The notes beneath the pieces were generated by a model that saw only the letters and a program-made list of their open reading frames with translations, did no database searches and was not told the origin of the DNA. Both the position numbers and the translations under genes were made by a program. 64,000 nt of DNA from contig NC_087388.1 of NCBI RefSeq assembly GCF_963675165.1, forward strand, positions 5,585,047-5,649,046, given 5' to 3'. This document shows, piece by piece, positions 49,418 through 60,097 of this stretch (its first letter is position 1; each line of letters begins with the position of its first letter). This stretch comes from Halichondria panicea. Taxonomy: Eukaryota; Porifera; Demospongiae; Suberitida; Halichondriidae.

Positions 49418-50517
49418 GTTGTGTTTGCCAAGGTCGTCGATACTTTCATATGCTATTTTATTACAGTATGGTTATGGTTATCGACAAAAAGTTGTTTTAC
49501 ATTTGTTTCCACACTGAGAATAATGCTTGTTGTATCTAGATAACTTTTCTGCTAAAAAATGGCAAAATAATAGCAATAATTTGGTGCATACGCAAGCCGT
49601 CTCTATAAAATTATATTTTTCTCTTTTGCATTTTAATCTTGGATTCAAACTATATGTACACAGCAGTAGAATGATATCCACCAACACGAATGTTGAAACT
49701 CAAACGTTGGGGCTACAATGTGTAATAACACTATCTGCCTGGAATGTCTTGGATCATACCAACCAAGTGCCTCAGGGAAGGAATGTTACGGTGAGTTATG
49801 ATAGATTATAAACGATACAGCTGCCTGTCAGGAAACGGCGAGTCCAGTCCATGAATCTATAAATTCGGAGACTGTGAACCTGATGGATGCATCAACCCTT
49901 ATTGAAGCAAACTTGTTTTAAAAATCGAACTGTGCTGGAAAATATTTTTACCCGGAGCTATCCTACAATTATGTGGATGTCCCTACCGGCGTCCTAATAA
50001 AAAGTCTTTGTCCTTTGGAAAGTCAACCAAGAAAAAGGAAACAATATACAGAGGTAGAAAGAACAAAAATTCTTGTCAGCATATCAAAACGATTTTGTCA
50101 AATTGTTCTTACTTTCTGTGACATCATTGGAATGTTAATCATGACATCATTTGTGGGTGCGGTTACTACGCAACTATAGATACTACACAGCTATTACCAT
50201 TGTCTTATTGACGGTATAAGATGCCTCCACCAAGCATCCAATTAAGTGGCACTTCATTCCAACTTATGGTCTAGGTGCCATTGTTTCTATTATCTGTATT
50301 TATGGTAAACTTAACGTCCACAGTATGATCATACAAAACTGCCATATAGATCTATACCATAGGCTATGGTCAGAGCAGTTGTATGTAATACTAATAGATA
50401 TGACCAATCATCCTCTAGCGTGGTAGCTGATTTACCTCCTCTCTCCCCCTCTAGGTTCGTACATACTAAAAATAATTATACAAAATTAACTGGAGCCACG
50501 ATCGGTAACAGCTTATA

Positions 50518-51105
50518 ATGGAGCTTCGTTCAAGGAAAAGCATTAACTATCGTCAATACGCTGATTTGAAGCTACCAAGAGCTGAGAAAATCCCAACAAG
50601 AAGCACAGCCAAGGAACTATTTCCTGTTCGTATAGTTGATTCTGAAGACAGTAGCAAACGTGTAAAGATTCACTATGTTGGCTATCCTAGTAGCTTTGAT
50701 GAATGGCGTGAAGGAACTGATTTGGAACATTTATATGAGCCACCTGAGCAGTCAAATCCAAGTGCAGATTGCTTACTGCTTAAAATTAAGCAATCACTCG
50801 GCTGTAGCAGAAAAGGCTCACCAGAAGTGAAAGTAGTTGTTCCGTTTGATTCTATTTACTTCAATGGAGGTATAAAATTGCTGGGAATCCCATCAAAGAA
50901 GGTGCAAGGTATTCAACATTACACTATTAATGCTTACAAAGATCTCAACCCTCTGTTTGGACCCAACTGGCACTACAGGGGGCTTAACGCAAATGGAGAC
51001 TACGGCTATATTATACCAAATACTGTTCACTTTTATTTACGAAAATGCAAACCCTGCCACCACAATTGTTCCTTGACGACACCGGAAATGTGCGCAAAGA
51101 TATAG
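50518..51105 (+). CDS. Chromo-barrel/Tudor-knot-like protein, 195 residues
   Basis: An intact frame from ATG 50518 to TAG 51103. Residues ~35-75 read FPVRIVDSEDSSKRVKIHYV then GYPSSFDEWREGTDLEHL. This matches the chromo-barrel/Tudor-knot signature (KVHY.GW...DEW) of MRG15/MSL3/MOF-type chromatin proteins. The remaining ~120 residues are unfamiliar. Further open stretches at 51180-51480 in other frames hint at a longer, spliced or broken gene. The surrounding repeats make a transposon-associated family possible. Confidence 0.55.
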   Translation: MELRSRKSINYRQYADLKLPRAEKIPTRSTAKELFPVRIVDSEDSSKRVKIHYVGYPSSFDEWREGTDLEHLYEPPEQSNPSADCLLLKIKQSLGCSRKGSPEVKVVVPFDSIYFNGGIKLLGIPSKKVQGIQHYTINAYKDLNPLFGPNWHYRGLNANGDYGYIIPNTVHFYLRKCKPCHHNCSLTTPEMCAKI

Positions 51106-53565
51106 AAAAGGAAGAAGTTAGTGAAGAGGTTAGTGATTAATTATTAAGCCCCTACGAGAATATATTCCGACTAAAAACGATGACAAAGACTGTATCACTA
51201 GTTAAAAGTGGTTATCATTTGAATTTTTGTTTTGTTTGTGGCTATGGTTCTGCAAGTACATTTGGTAAAGATAAAAATATTTTTCATTGGGACTATGCGA
51301 TCAAGTCCAATTCCATTTTTTCGGGCTGTCGCTTGTCAAAAAGACGGAAAAGAGCCCCATTATTCCGTTCATAAATGTCCAGTGGATTGCATCTCCCAAC
51401 GGCAGAGAGCACATTATTGATACTAATGGTAATAATGAAGACATGATCGACTTAGCGAGCATCATATGGGGGTGGTATGTGGCATGATGGAGTTAGTGCA
51501 TGTCCGACGGTTATGTCCTGATTGCTGGCAATTACTACACACTTGGTTCTTTGACAACCACTGTCTTCTAAAAATTCAATACGATTGCGTTTTTCTAATA
51601 CTTGCTTCAGTGCTCCTTCTTGGTGGGAACAGACTTCGATATTGAAGAAACTCATAGTGGGGGAGTACAAGCTATCGGCACGAATGAGTACAAGAGGTGC
51701 CGGGCACCCGATGAGCATGGTCTACCAATCCAACCAGGCTTACATCTTGCTGGGTTAAACTGTCATGAGGTAAGCGTCTTATGATTTTTGCATGAAGTAT
51801 GGGGGGGGAAGTAATATCTAAGGTGTGTCATGGTTGAACTTTAGGGGTCGCTTCCAATATACGTAAGGCCTTAGGGACTACTGTACAATCTCTTCTGCAT
51901 GTGCATGGTTGTTCCTATAGCAGCAATGGTGGTTTAAGCACCATGCACGGTGCTAAGTAACAGTTAAACAAAAAACATTTTAGCATTAATTATTAAGAGC
52001 TCAGGCTTCTAGCTTCCTTTTATTGGCGCTGTCTTCCTTGGTCCCTCTAGAGTTCATAGGAGTCTTCACAACACATCTTCGCCTTCTGGGGCAACCCTCC
52101 TCTTGCTCTGGGACGCTCACGAACTCTAACATCGGCATGGAATGTTGATGGAGCAACTATGTAAATTTTCTTTACGAAGATGAACTCCCTGTCCTTAGTT
52201 TACTGTTTTGCTCATTATATATTCATATATAACATTGAAGATTTAAGATACATAGAATTAGGTCAAGTACAACATTCAAAAATTGAATCTGACCTTTGTG
52301 AAACTACTGAATGGTCATACGAATGCAAAGCCACCTCCTCCAACAATTGCTCAACCACCTCCTCCTCCACCTCCGCTAATGGCTCGAGCTCATCCACCTG
52401 CTAGGGCTATGGCTCCTCTTGCAGTAGGGCCTTTGGCTCTTGCTCTTGCTCCTCCACCACCTGCACCTCCAGCTCCTCTGGCGGCCTTGCAGACTTTTCT
52501 TATACAGCAGAGTATTGCACAGTACATTTGTATGCAGGTGTACGGTGGCCGAGGAAGTCACCTGCCGTAACTACTGCTTTTCTTACAAAAAAACGTGGGC
52601 AGGGCAAAAGAAAACGTGGGCTTGGCCAATATCAAAGAGGAGGACTCAGAGCAAGGTCATATAATATGAGGATCTCAGTGCTTCACAAACATCTACCACG
52701 GACGACCTCTTATGGAAACGCAGAATTTTTGAATTCAAGTGGGGATCTCCTATCAGTATGCCAAAAAGACACGACAGATGGCAAGTGGCTATCATAGCTA
52801 GACTAGTTTATCAGGGGATGACTGCCATCTCACTACAAAATTGTGAAATTATGAAGGAAATAGTCAACAAAAGGCTCAACCCTCTACAATTTTATACTTA
52901 CTGTTAAATACTAAAATTGACAAATTAGCCGAAGCAATACAATCACTTTATATTATGCTCAACGCGGAAATCATGTTGTCTCATATACAATGCAGACTAA
53001 AGCACAAATCGATTTAAACCGAGAAGAGAGCAATTACACAACAGAGAAGTATGAGTGAGTCTGTGTGCGCTGTGAGGTTCCACTGACGCCACTGACGCCA
53101 TGTCGAGGTATTAAGCATATCAGTGTATAGTCAATGGCTAAGACTTTTAGCAATCCACTATGGGCATGCATGGCCCTTTTAAGTAATTGTCTGTGAGTTT
53201 AATCCTGTGTGTCACTGTAGCAACAAACATACAGGGTGTAACAGATGGAGCCTTATTGGATCATAAGGAATTTAAATGCACTGCTAGAAACGTATTAGTC
53301 ATCGCAGAAGTAGTTTTTTCTCCCTACCTACCTGTGCATGCATATTATTTAACAGGCCAAATGTGATACATGGATACTGAGAATCACGCAAGAGAACGAG
53401 ATCATGCACAATAAACATGTAACACATAATAATTATTATTATAATTATATCTACACACAACTTGAAGAGGTATAGTAAGAAGTATAAAGTTATAAGCATG
53501 CAGTCCAGATTGTTGTCAAAGTGCCGCAGGGCTCCGCCGCTACAGCCTTTTGTTTCAAATACTAC
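51106..53565. other. Interval with open stretches but no confident gene
   Basis: Plus-strand frames at 51180-51487 and 51602-51784 may be continuations of the chromo-barrel gene. 52283-52570 is Pro/Ala-rich. GGTGTACxGTGGCCGAGxxxGTCACC at ~52540 recurs at ~55582. No domain is recognised. Confidence 0.35.
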
Positions 53566-53735
53566 TTTATACATGAAGCTTGTCAAGCTGTAATTAAGTA
53601 TGAAACCGAGAACAAGGCACGAAAAGAAAACACCCCAGCAGCTGCAGATCCTTGAGGATATGATGGTGGGATGGGGAAGTGCCCACCAGGCCTCCATTGA
53701 GACCGCCATGGAGAGGACAGGCCCCCAGGTCGAAG
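53566..53735 (+). repeat. Exon-like module, copy D (open frame with donor)
   Basis: Open frame MKPRTRHEKKTPQQLQILED, then HQASIETAMERTGPQVE followed by GTGAGT, a good donor. A possible next exon begins ~53776 after CGAAG and reads NIVSGPRKAKVQAQEK and SSSGDEDVL. This is the copy most likely to belong to a real gene; the function is unknown. Confidence 0.5.
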
Positions 53736-53866
53736 TGAGTTACTTTAATTTTGTTATGACACACTGCTTCAAACGAAGAACATTGTATCCGGTCCACGGA
53801 AGGCCAAAGTGCAGGCACAGGAAAAAATGGTGGTGGACTCGAGCTCGGGTGATGAAGACGTATTAA

Positions 53867-54405
53867 CCGTTGATTATATAATGTAACTACAATAATTATA
53901 ACTTATGCAGGAGGAGGAAGTGAACCCGGTAGCCCGTGATACGGAGAAATTTGAGGTTATACAGTTATTAATAAGTGATAAGTTATAGCCATTAAAGTAT
54001 TATACATGCACAGCCTGAGCATTCTTCTTCGTCCATGGATTCGGACGTACGTTAACTAACCCATTGACCGAACTATCACTATTGATTTGCTTCAAAGTTT
54101 TTTACGTCGTATATAGTCTGCAAGGAAACATGATTATTAGTATATATTAGAGTATGTGTAGTATTAGTCTATGTGTTATGCAGTTGCTATTAGTATACAC
54201 ATTAATTGTTTGTGAGCAGGAGAAGGATGGAGCAGAGAGAGTGGAATTTATACCATTCATGCAAAACACGAATTCTACATAATTATACGATGTGCAATTG
54301 TACAGGCCATAACAGTATGATTACATTTCTGTCATTGAATTATTAAAGTCAGGGGTTTGTCAAATATTTACACTACTGCAGTTTTCTTTACGTTACGTTG
54401 CAGAT
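53867..54405. other. Interval without recognised genes
   Basis: AT-rich DNA with no recognisable exon, repeat family or element end. Confidence 0.4.
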
Positions 54406-54734
54406 TCAAGGCAATGCTTGACGGTATAGTATGTAATCATAATTATTTGAACTCTGACTGCATGCAAATGCATACAACTCAAACTCAGCGTCAAATTGAT
54501 CTGAAACTGAAGGCAAACCTGATGCTAGCCCTGTGCCACAGTTTTGTGGATTCAGTTGACGCTTCAAGGAGCTGTGAACATTTACGACAAATAAAACAAT
54601 TAACCGGTTATGGGTTGTCGTTTGGAACTGAAAGTGACTGTGTAGTGTATAAATTAGTTTTAGACTTCGAGAGGAATGAGTCGACTTTCTTGGAAAGATT
54701 CAGGTACGCTCTGACTGCATGCAAAGACAATTAA
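54406..54734 (+). CDS. Hypothetical exon, ~108 residues
   Basis: After a GTTGCAG acceptor-like site (~54405) the frame reads FKAMLDGIVCNHNYLNSDC and RQIDLKLKANLMLALCHSFV, ending at a stop near 54732. It is mixed helical in composition, with no recognised family. It may be a terminal exon. Confidence 0.3.
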
Positions 54735-55891
54735 TTATGCTGTCTCACGATTATCTAGACGACCTAAAATGCAGGATATGTTTGTCTGTCGCCAGGGATC
54801 CTCACCAAGGACAGAAGCAAATGCGTTGCTGAGTGTTCACATTTACCTTCAGTATTCGAAACTACTTCACAGGTAAGTCAGCATAATATACATGTATAGG
54901 CGGGGTGAGAATTATAATAGGCACCCAGCAGGTTTTGGAAACACATAGTGTGACAAGTACTATAATTATTCTATACATACCTCGGGTACACGCTATGATA
55001 ACAAAGGCTTGGCCCTCTGGCCTTACCGCGCGTGCACAGTACACGTTTCAGTAGCCAGAGTTTTGCAAAAGGCTCATCTAACTATTTCCCCCCCCCCCCC
55101 CCCCACCCTCCCATTAAATACTTTACACCGGTTAGAGCCCTAACCACCTTTTCCATCCGACGATGTTGATTTATCGGTTTGGGGGGCTGAATGAGGGCCC
55201 CCAACACTTAAGTGCTTAAGGCTAATCGCAGGGCCCCTCTCTCAGTGCTCCCCCCAAACCTAACCGCAGTCACGTGACCTCCAACCTCTAGCGCAATAGA
55301 GACGTGGGGCACGTGACCTACGCTTAGACCCGGTACTGCCAAAATAATTATGACATAATATCCTCGCGCCAGATATGATGCCTTCGCTATATACCTATAT
55401 ACCACAATCTGTACAACCATAGTTAAACATGTATTATTTGAATGACTCCAAGCGAATGTGGTGAGCGTAATTATATTCATATGCAAGCTGTCAGCAGACA
55501 TTTATTCTAAGGCCTGTGAAGGAAATAAGTATTATAGGCTAGCAAAGTATTGTGCAGTTATAATTCGCATACAGGGAATGGTGTACAGTGGCCGAGAGGG
55601 TCACCCGCCTCCGCCTACAGGACCGTTGCATTTGCAGACAAAATTCAAACCGTATTATGCTCCAATTATACCAGCATAATGACCTAACCTATTATGCTCC
55701 AAATTATTTGCCAGGGCCTAGTCAGCAATTGGCTCAGAGAATACACAAGAAAGGATACACTGCACTATAAACACACTTTGCTTACACCACCTGCTATTAT
55801 AATTATAATTATAACTATCCGAAATCAATTATGAAATAATGCCTTCTAGTATAATTATTATTCGTGGGCAAAGTGTGTAGTGCAGCGTATC
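54735..55891. other. Interval without recognised genes
   Basis: Contains a C homopolymer run near 55088 and a sequence near 55582 shared with ~52540. No domain or element end is recognised. Confidence 0.4.
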
Positions 55892-56101
55892 TACCGTATA
55901 GAGGGAAATTTTCGCGTTTTTTTAGGGCAGAGAAGTAACACGAAAATTAAAACCAGGATAAACTCCCACGCACTGGTAATTTCACATGCAAAGCTATTGG
56001 TGTGTGTGGTTTCCTGGCATTGAACTGCGAATATTACAACCCACGAAAATTTCTTCTGTGGGCTCTGAAGCCAAATAGCGAAAATTTCCCGCTATACGGT
56101 A
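55892..56101. mobile_element. MITE, TACCGTATAG family
   Basis: Left TACCGTATAGAGGGAAATTT and right AAATTTCCCGCTATACGGTA are inverted repeats with one mismatch. 210 bp, non-coding. Confidence 0.9.
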
Positions 56102-57215
56102 TTTTGTTTCACCTGATATACATCCTCCAGAGCTCAACCAATGAAATACAATCCCACGAGTTTTGCTTGAATTGATTTATGCCAGAGACCTGAACTGCTC
56201 CTTCATCATTATAATTATAGGAACGAGAAACGGTACTTGCATGTGCATCAGTCTGGTCTGGAATATTCTGCAGATGTGAACATAACAGAAAGTCATCAAA
56301 TTAAAAGAACATGGTGCTAAGGGAAACTGTTTGCTCGTGAATACTCAGGATTTGTTGTGAACTATAAATTAATGCCATGATAGAAGTTTGAAGCTGTTTG
56401 TGTATCATTCTGTACGAGAAGTATCAATCTTCAAAACATTTTCCAGTGGAAGCTCTGAGCGATCATCAAGTTACTATAGAAAGAACACATACTAGTAAAA
56501 ACACTTCTAGCTCTGTGTTCTTGCTCTTATACGATGCTTCTTACCATTCTGGAAGGCAGCTCAAAGCTTTCCAGGCCACAAAATAAGTTCAAATGGTCTA
56601 TGAGCTTCCGTAGCCTTTTCTTTAAATACATCTTCAAGCCGCCCTGCATATAGTGAAGCTACAATAGACTGTACCTAGGCTAATGCAGTAAAATCGACCC
56701 ATGAAATGACTACTGGGTTTCAGCTGGACTTCCAGCTCATTCTAGCTGCTCACGATCACTAGATCTAGCTCATGAATAATTAATGAGCAAGCGGTTTACC
56801 ATAAAGGTTGTTATGTGTAACAAAGCAGACTATAGACAAGAATTTACTCACAGAGAGGAATTTACTCATAGACAACCATTCATGCACCAAACATTTACAA
56901 TTACTCTAATGAAAACCCACAGACAGTCATTAATTTTCCAATTCACAATACCATGAAGTGCAAACACTACAGACACTACCTACTTCTCACAAATACCTCT
57001 TAGGGTGCATGGGTCCGGGTCCTGTCTATTTGCAAAGTTCTTTTTGTAAAATAATGCCATGACTGAAGATATAATGACAACTAATGGTGGTGTTCATCTG
57101 CAATAAGCAATGCCACACACGAGATACAATTCACAAACTCATGTAGAGTTATAGACGCTCCAGCATAGCTCACTTAATGATTCTGACACGGTTACATACA
57201 TGCACAATCAATCAG
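56102..57215. other. Interval without recognised genes
   Basis: AT-rich DNA; nothing recognised. Confidence 0.4.
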
Positions 57216-57430
57216 TGCAGGGGCGTAACTAGCAACAAGGCAGAGGAGGTGATGGCCTTGGCCTCCTGAACTATTGAACTTCAAGTGGCATATGACTCAC
57301 CTCACTAGCTCTAGCTAGGTATAAAGAGTGAGCAGAAAATGAGCTCTATCACTGCCTTCTTGATAAAAAAAAAAAAGATTAGCACAGGTAAACAGCAGTA
57401 TCTGCTATTTACCTGTACTTCTACACACAG
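57216..57430. mobile_element. Partial copy of the AGGGGCGTAACTA element
   Basis: Begins CAGGGGCGTAACTAGCAAC. It shares GGCCTTGGCCTCCTGAAC-type and AGCAGAAAATGAGCT motifs, in reverse orientation, with 23088-23403. The far end is not preserved. Confidence 0.55.
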
Positions 57431-57519
57431 ATTAGTTGGTGTAGCTTCTGCCCAAACATTTGTTAAGGCGCTTTGAATTCGCGCCCGGTCTGCCTCCTGC
57501 TTGTAAAAATTTCACTTAC

Positions 57520-57595
57520 CCTCCTGTCCACCCAGCGATCCGTGGTCTTAATCTCGCTGTTTGTGTTGACATTTGGGTTGAAACGTGTAAGAAAC
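57520..57595 (-). CDS. Possible isolated exon
   Basis: A minus-strand block of 76 nt is framed by a TTTGCAG acceptor and a GTAAGT donor. It reads FLTRFNPNVNTNSEIKTTDR then WVDRR. It looks like a genuine internal exon, but I found no partner exons and do not recognise the peptide. A GC-rich stretch at ~57830-57900 could be its promoter. Confidence 0.35.
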
Positions 57596-58112
57596 CTGCA
57601 AACAACAATAATTATTAGAGCATGCAAGGTCGCAGAATGTAAACAGGATAAAATCTTGATACACAATACTAGCACAACAATTTATATCATTATAAGCACA
57701 ATAAGTGTATAACAATCCACTTATCAGTTGAATGGTTCTGGATTACCTTCATGCTGAGAAGACACCAACGGATTAGCCCGTGTCCTCTACAGGGACGTTC
57801 TCTTCACGAGGTCTCAATCGGATCATCACAGATGTACCCATGCGCAGACAGAGCGAGCCCCGCCCCTCATTTCGATTTTCATTTCATTCGCGACCGAGTT
57901 GTCTCTAAAATAACTCAGAAGAGACTTCTTTTGCTTTTGCACAATCATAATTATTGTGCTTGCAAAAACTGAAACAAACAGTTTTTGCTTAGTACTGGCA
58001 TTGTATGAATGTGTGTAGTCTATATAAAAACTGATTTGTTGTGTGGACCTTTCTATTGCGCATGTGCAATGGTTGTCACACGCGGCTCATTCTTGAGACC
58101 AAGGGCAAGGCT

Positions 58113-58230
58113 GTGTGCAACAGTGTCGAGTGCAAAAGTGAAGTGCAAAACAGTGCCGAGTGCAAAAGTGCCCTCGGTACAATTTGCACACGGCCACCGT
58201 CGTGTGGAAAACTGTGCACTTTATATAAAG
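58113..58230 (+). promoter_or_regulatory. Metallothionein-like promoter: two MREs and a TATA box
   Basis: TGCACAC at 58185-58191 and its complement GTGTGCA at 58113-58119 match the metal-response-element core TGCRCNC. TATATAAAG at ~58223 lies ~110 bp before the ATG at 58335, suitable for a start site near 58255. Zinc/cadmium induction through an MTF-1-like factor is inferred from the family. Confidence 0.55.
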
Positions 58231-58334
58231 CAACCAAGTCAGTGCACATCATTCAGCAACGATTCCAGCAGCAGAAAACAAGAAGAACTCGAACCAACTC
58301 TCAACAATCTCTCAAGAACTCTCAATAATCAGAA

Positions 58335-59785
58335 ATGGCGGACAAACCAACTACAGCTGGACCCTGCAAGTGCAGTAAGTCTGTGACTGGACTGCATATA
58401 TTATCAGTTTCATGAGTTTTCATGGCTCATAGTAAAAGCACGTGCTTTATAGTTATATTTCCTCCCTACACAGGCAACTGTAACTGTGGCCCTGACTGTC
58501 AGTGTGGTGACAAGTGTACTGGTGGAGAGAGTGGCTGTTGCCTCTGTGTGTGTAAGGGATGTGCTGGTGCAGACTGCAAGTGTGGACCCAACTGCAAATG
58601 CCCCAAGAAAGGCATTGATTGCTGTGTAGCTGGACCTTGCAAACGCGGTAAGTTTATTTTATCATTTGGAATTTTGTGGCTGCCTCGTTGTCGATGTGTG
58701 TGATTATGGCCTGTGTTTTCACTACCACTAGATGAGACTTTTGTACCTAATCTTGTTATTTCTCTCCTATAGCTGACTGCAAGTGCCCTGACTGCCAGTG
58801 TGGAGACAAGTGTGATGGAAATTGCTGCCCTTGTGTGTGTAAGGGATGTGCTGGTGCAGACTGCAAGTGTGGACCCAACTGCAAATGCCCCAAGAAAGGT
58901 ATCGATTGCTGTGTAGCTGGACCTTGCAAACGCGGTAAGTTTATTTTATCATTTGGAATTTTGTGGCTGCCTCGTTGTCAATGTGTGTGATTATGGCCTG
59001 TGTTTTCACTACCACTAGATGAGACTTTTGTACCTAATCTTGTTATTTCTCTCCTATAGCTGACTGCAAGTGCCCTGACTGCCAGTGTGGAGACAAGTGT
59101 GATGGAAATTGCTGCCCTTGTGTGTGTAAGGGATGTGCTGGTGCAGACTGCAAGTGTGGACCCAACTGCAAATGCCCCAAGAAAGGTATCGATTGCTGTG
59201 TAGCTGGACCTTGCAAACGCGGTAAGTTTATTTTATCATTTGGAATTTTGTGGCTGCCTCGTTGTCGATGTGTGTGATTATGGCCTGTGTTTTCACTACC
59301 ACTAGATGAGACTTTTGTACCTAATCTTGTTATTTCTCTCCTATAGCTGACTGCAAGTGCCCTGACTGCCAGTGTGGAGACAAGTGTGATGGAAATTGTT
59401 GCCCTTGTGTGTGTAAGGGATGTGCTGGTGCAGACTGCAAGTGTGGACCCAACTGCAAATGCCCCAAGAAAGGCATTGATTGCTGTGTAGCTGGACCTTG
59501 CAAACGTAGTAAGTTTATTTTATCATTCGGAATTTTTTGGCTGCCTCGTTGTCGATGTGTGTGATTATGGCCTGTGTTTTCACTACCACTAGACAAGACT
59601 TTTGTACCTAATCTTGTTATTTCTCTCCTATAGCTGACTGCAAGTGCCCTGACTGCCAGTGTGGAGACAAGTGTGATGGAAATTGCTGTCCTTGTGTGTG
59701 TAAGGGGTGTGCTGGTGCAGACTGCAAGTGTGGACCTGACTGCAAATGCCCCAAGAAAGGCATTGATTGCTGCGTCCCAAAATGA
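58335..59785 (+). CDS. Poly-domain metallothionein-like Cys-rich protein
   Basis: Six exons: 58335-58374, 58474-58647, 58773-58934, 59060-59221, 59347-59508, 59634-59785. Phases agree (phase 1 throughout) and give 283 residues. Exon 1 encodes MADKPTTAGPCKC. Each following exon encodes ~54 residues with 17 Cys in CxC and CC arrangements (for example DCKCPDCQCGDKC and GCAGADCKCGPNCKCPKK), typical of metallothioneins that chelate Zn, Cu or Cd as thiolate clusters in the cytosol. Ordinary animal metallothioneins are ~60-75 residues, so this is about five fused domains. Aromatic residues are absent, as expected. Exons 3-5 are almost identical, including their introns. Confidence 0.88.
58648..59785 (+). 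repeat. Tandem 287-bp exon+intron duplication
   Basis: Four 125-bp introns (58648-58772, 58935-59059, 59222-59346, 59509-59633) are nearly identical to one another, as are the intervening 162-bp exons. This gives an exact 287-bp period. Differences are single bases, so the array is young or homogenised by gene conversion. Confidence 0.97.
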
Positions 59786-60097
59786 ACTTAACTATAACCG
59801 GACTGCTTTGACTATAGTATAGTGATCACTATTTAGAATCTGAGCTTATTGTTTGCTTGTCAGTACAGTTAAGTTACAATGCAATTCAACGATGACATAA
59901 TTATAATGGTACTATACATGTAGCTAGCGGGGGTGAGACATTTAACATCTGTGGTTGTTGCTCAACCACGAAATGTTGGGGGGAAAAGTGGGCGTGGGGA
60001 TGAGTCTTCTCTAGTATAGTAAGAAACAGTGCAGTGGTCCATGGTGGCCTGGTAGAAGTGCTAGCTAGCTAGCTTTCGGAATACAATCAGCACAAAA
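59786..60097. other. Intergenic spacer between metallothionein-like and death-domain genes
   Basis: 312 bp holding the 3' UTR of the upstream gene and the promoter/5' UTR of the downstream one. No clear TATA box. Confidence 0.5.

Noticed and set aside
52283..52570. Pro/Ala-rich 95-residue ORF as a real gene
   Set aside because: Low-complexity composition, no clear splice boundaries and no recognised domain; mentioned only as part of the interval.
58335..59785. A cluster of separate small metallothionein genes
   Set aside because: Only the first exon has a start codon and promoter, only the last has a stop, and all junctions are phase 1.
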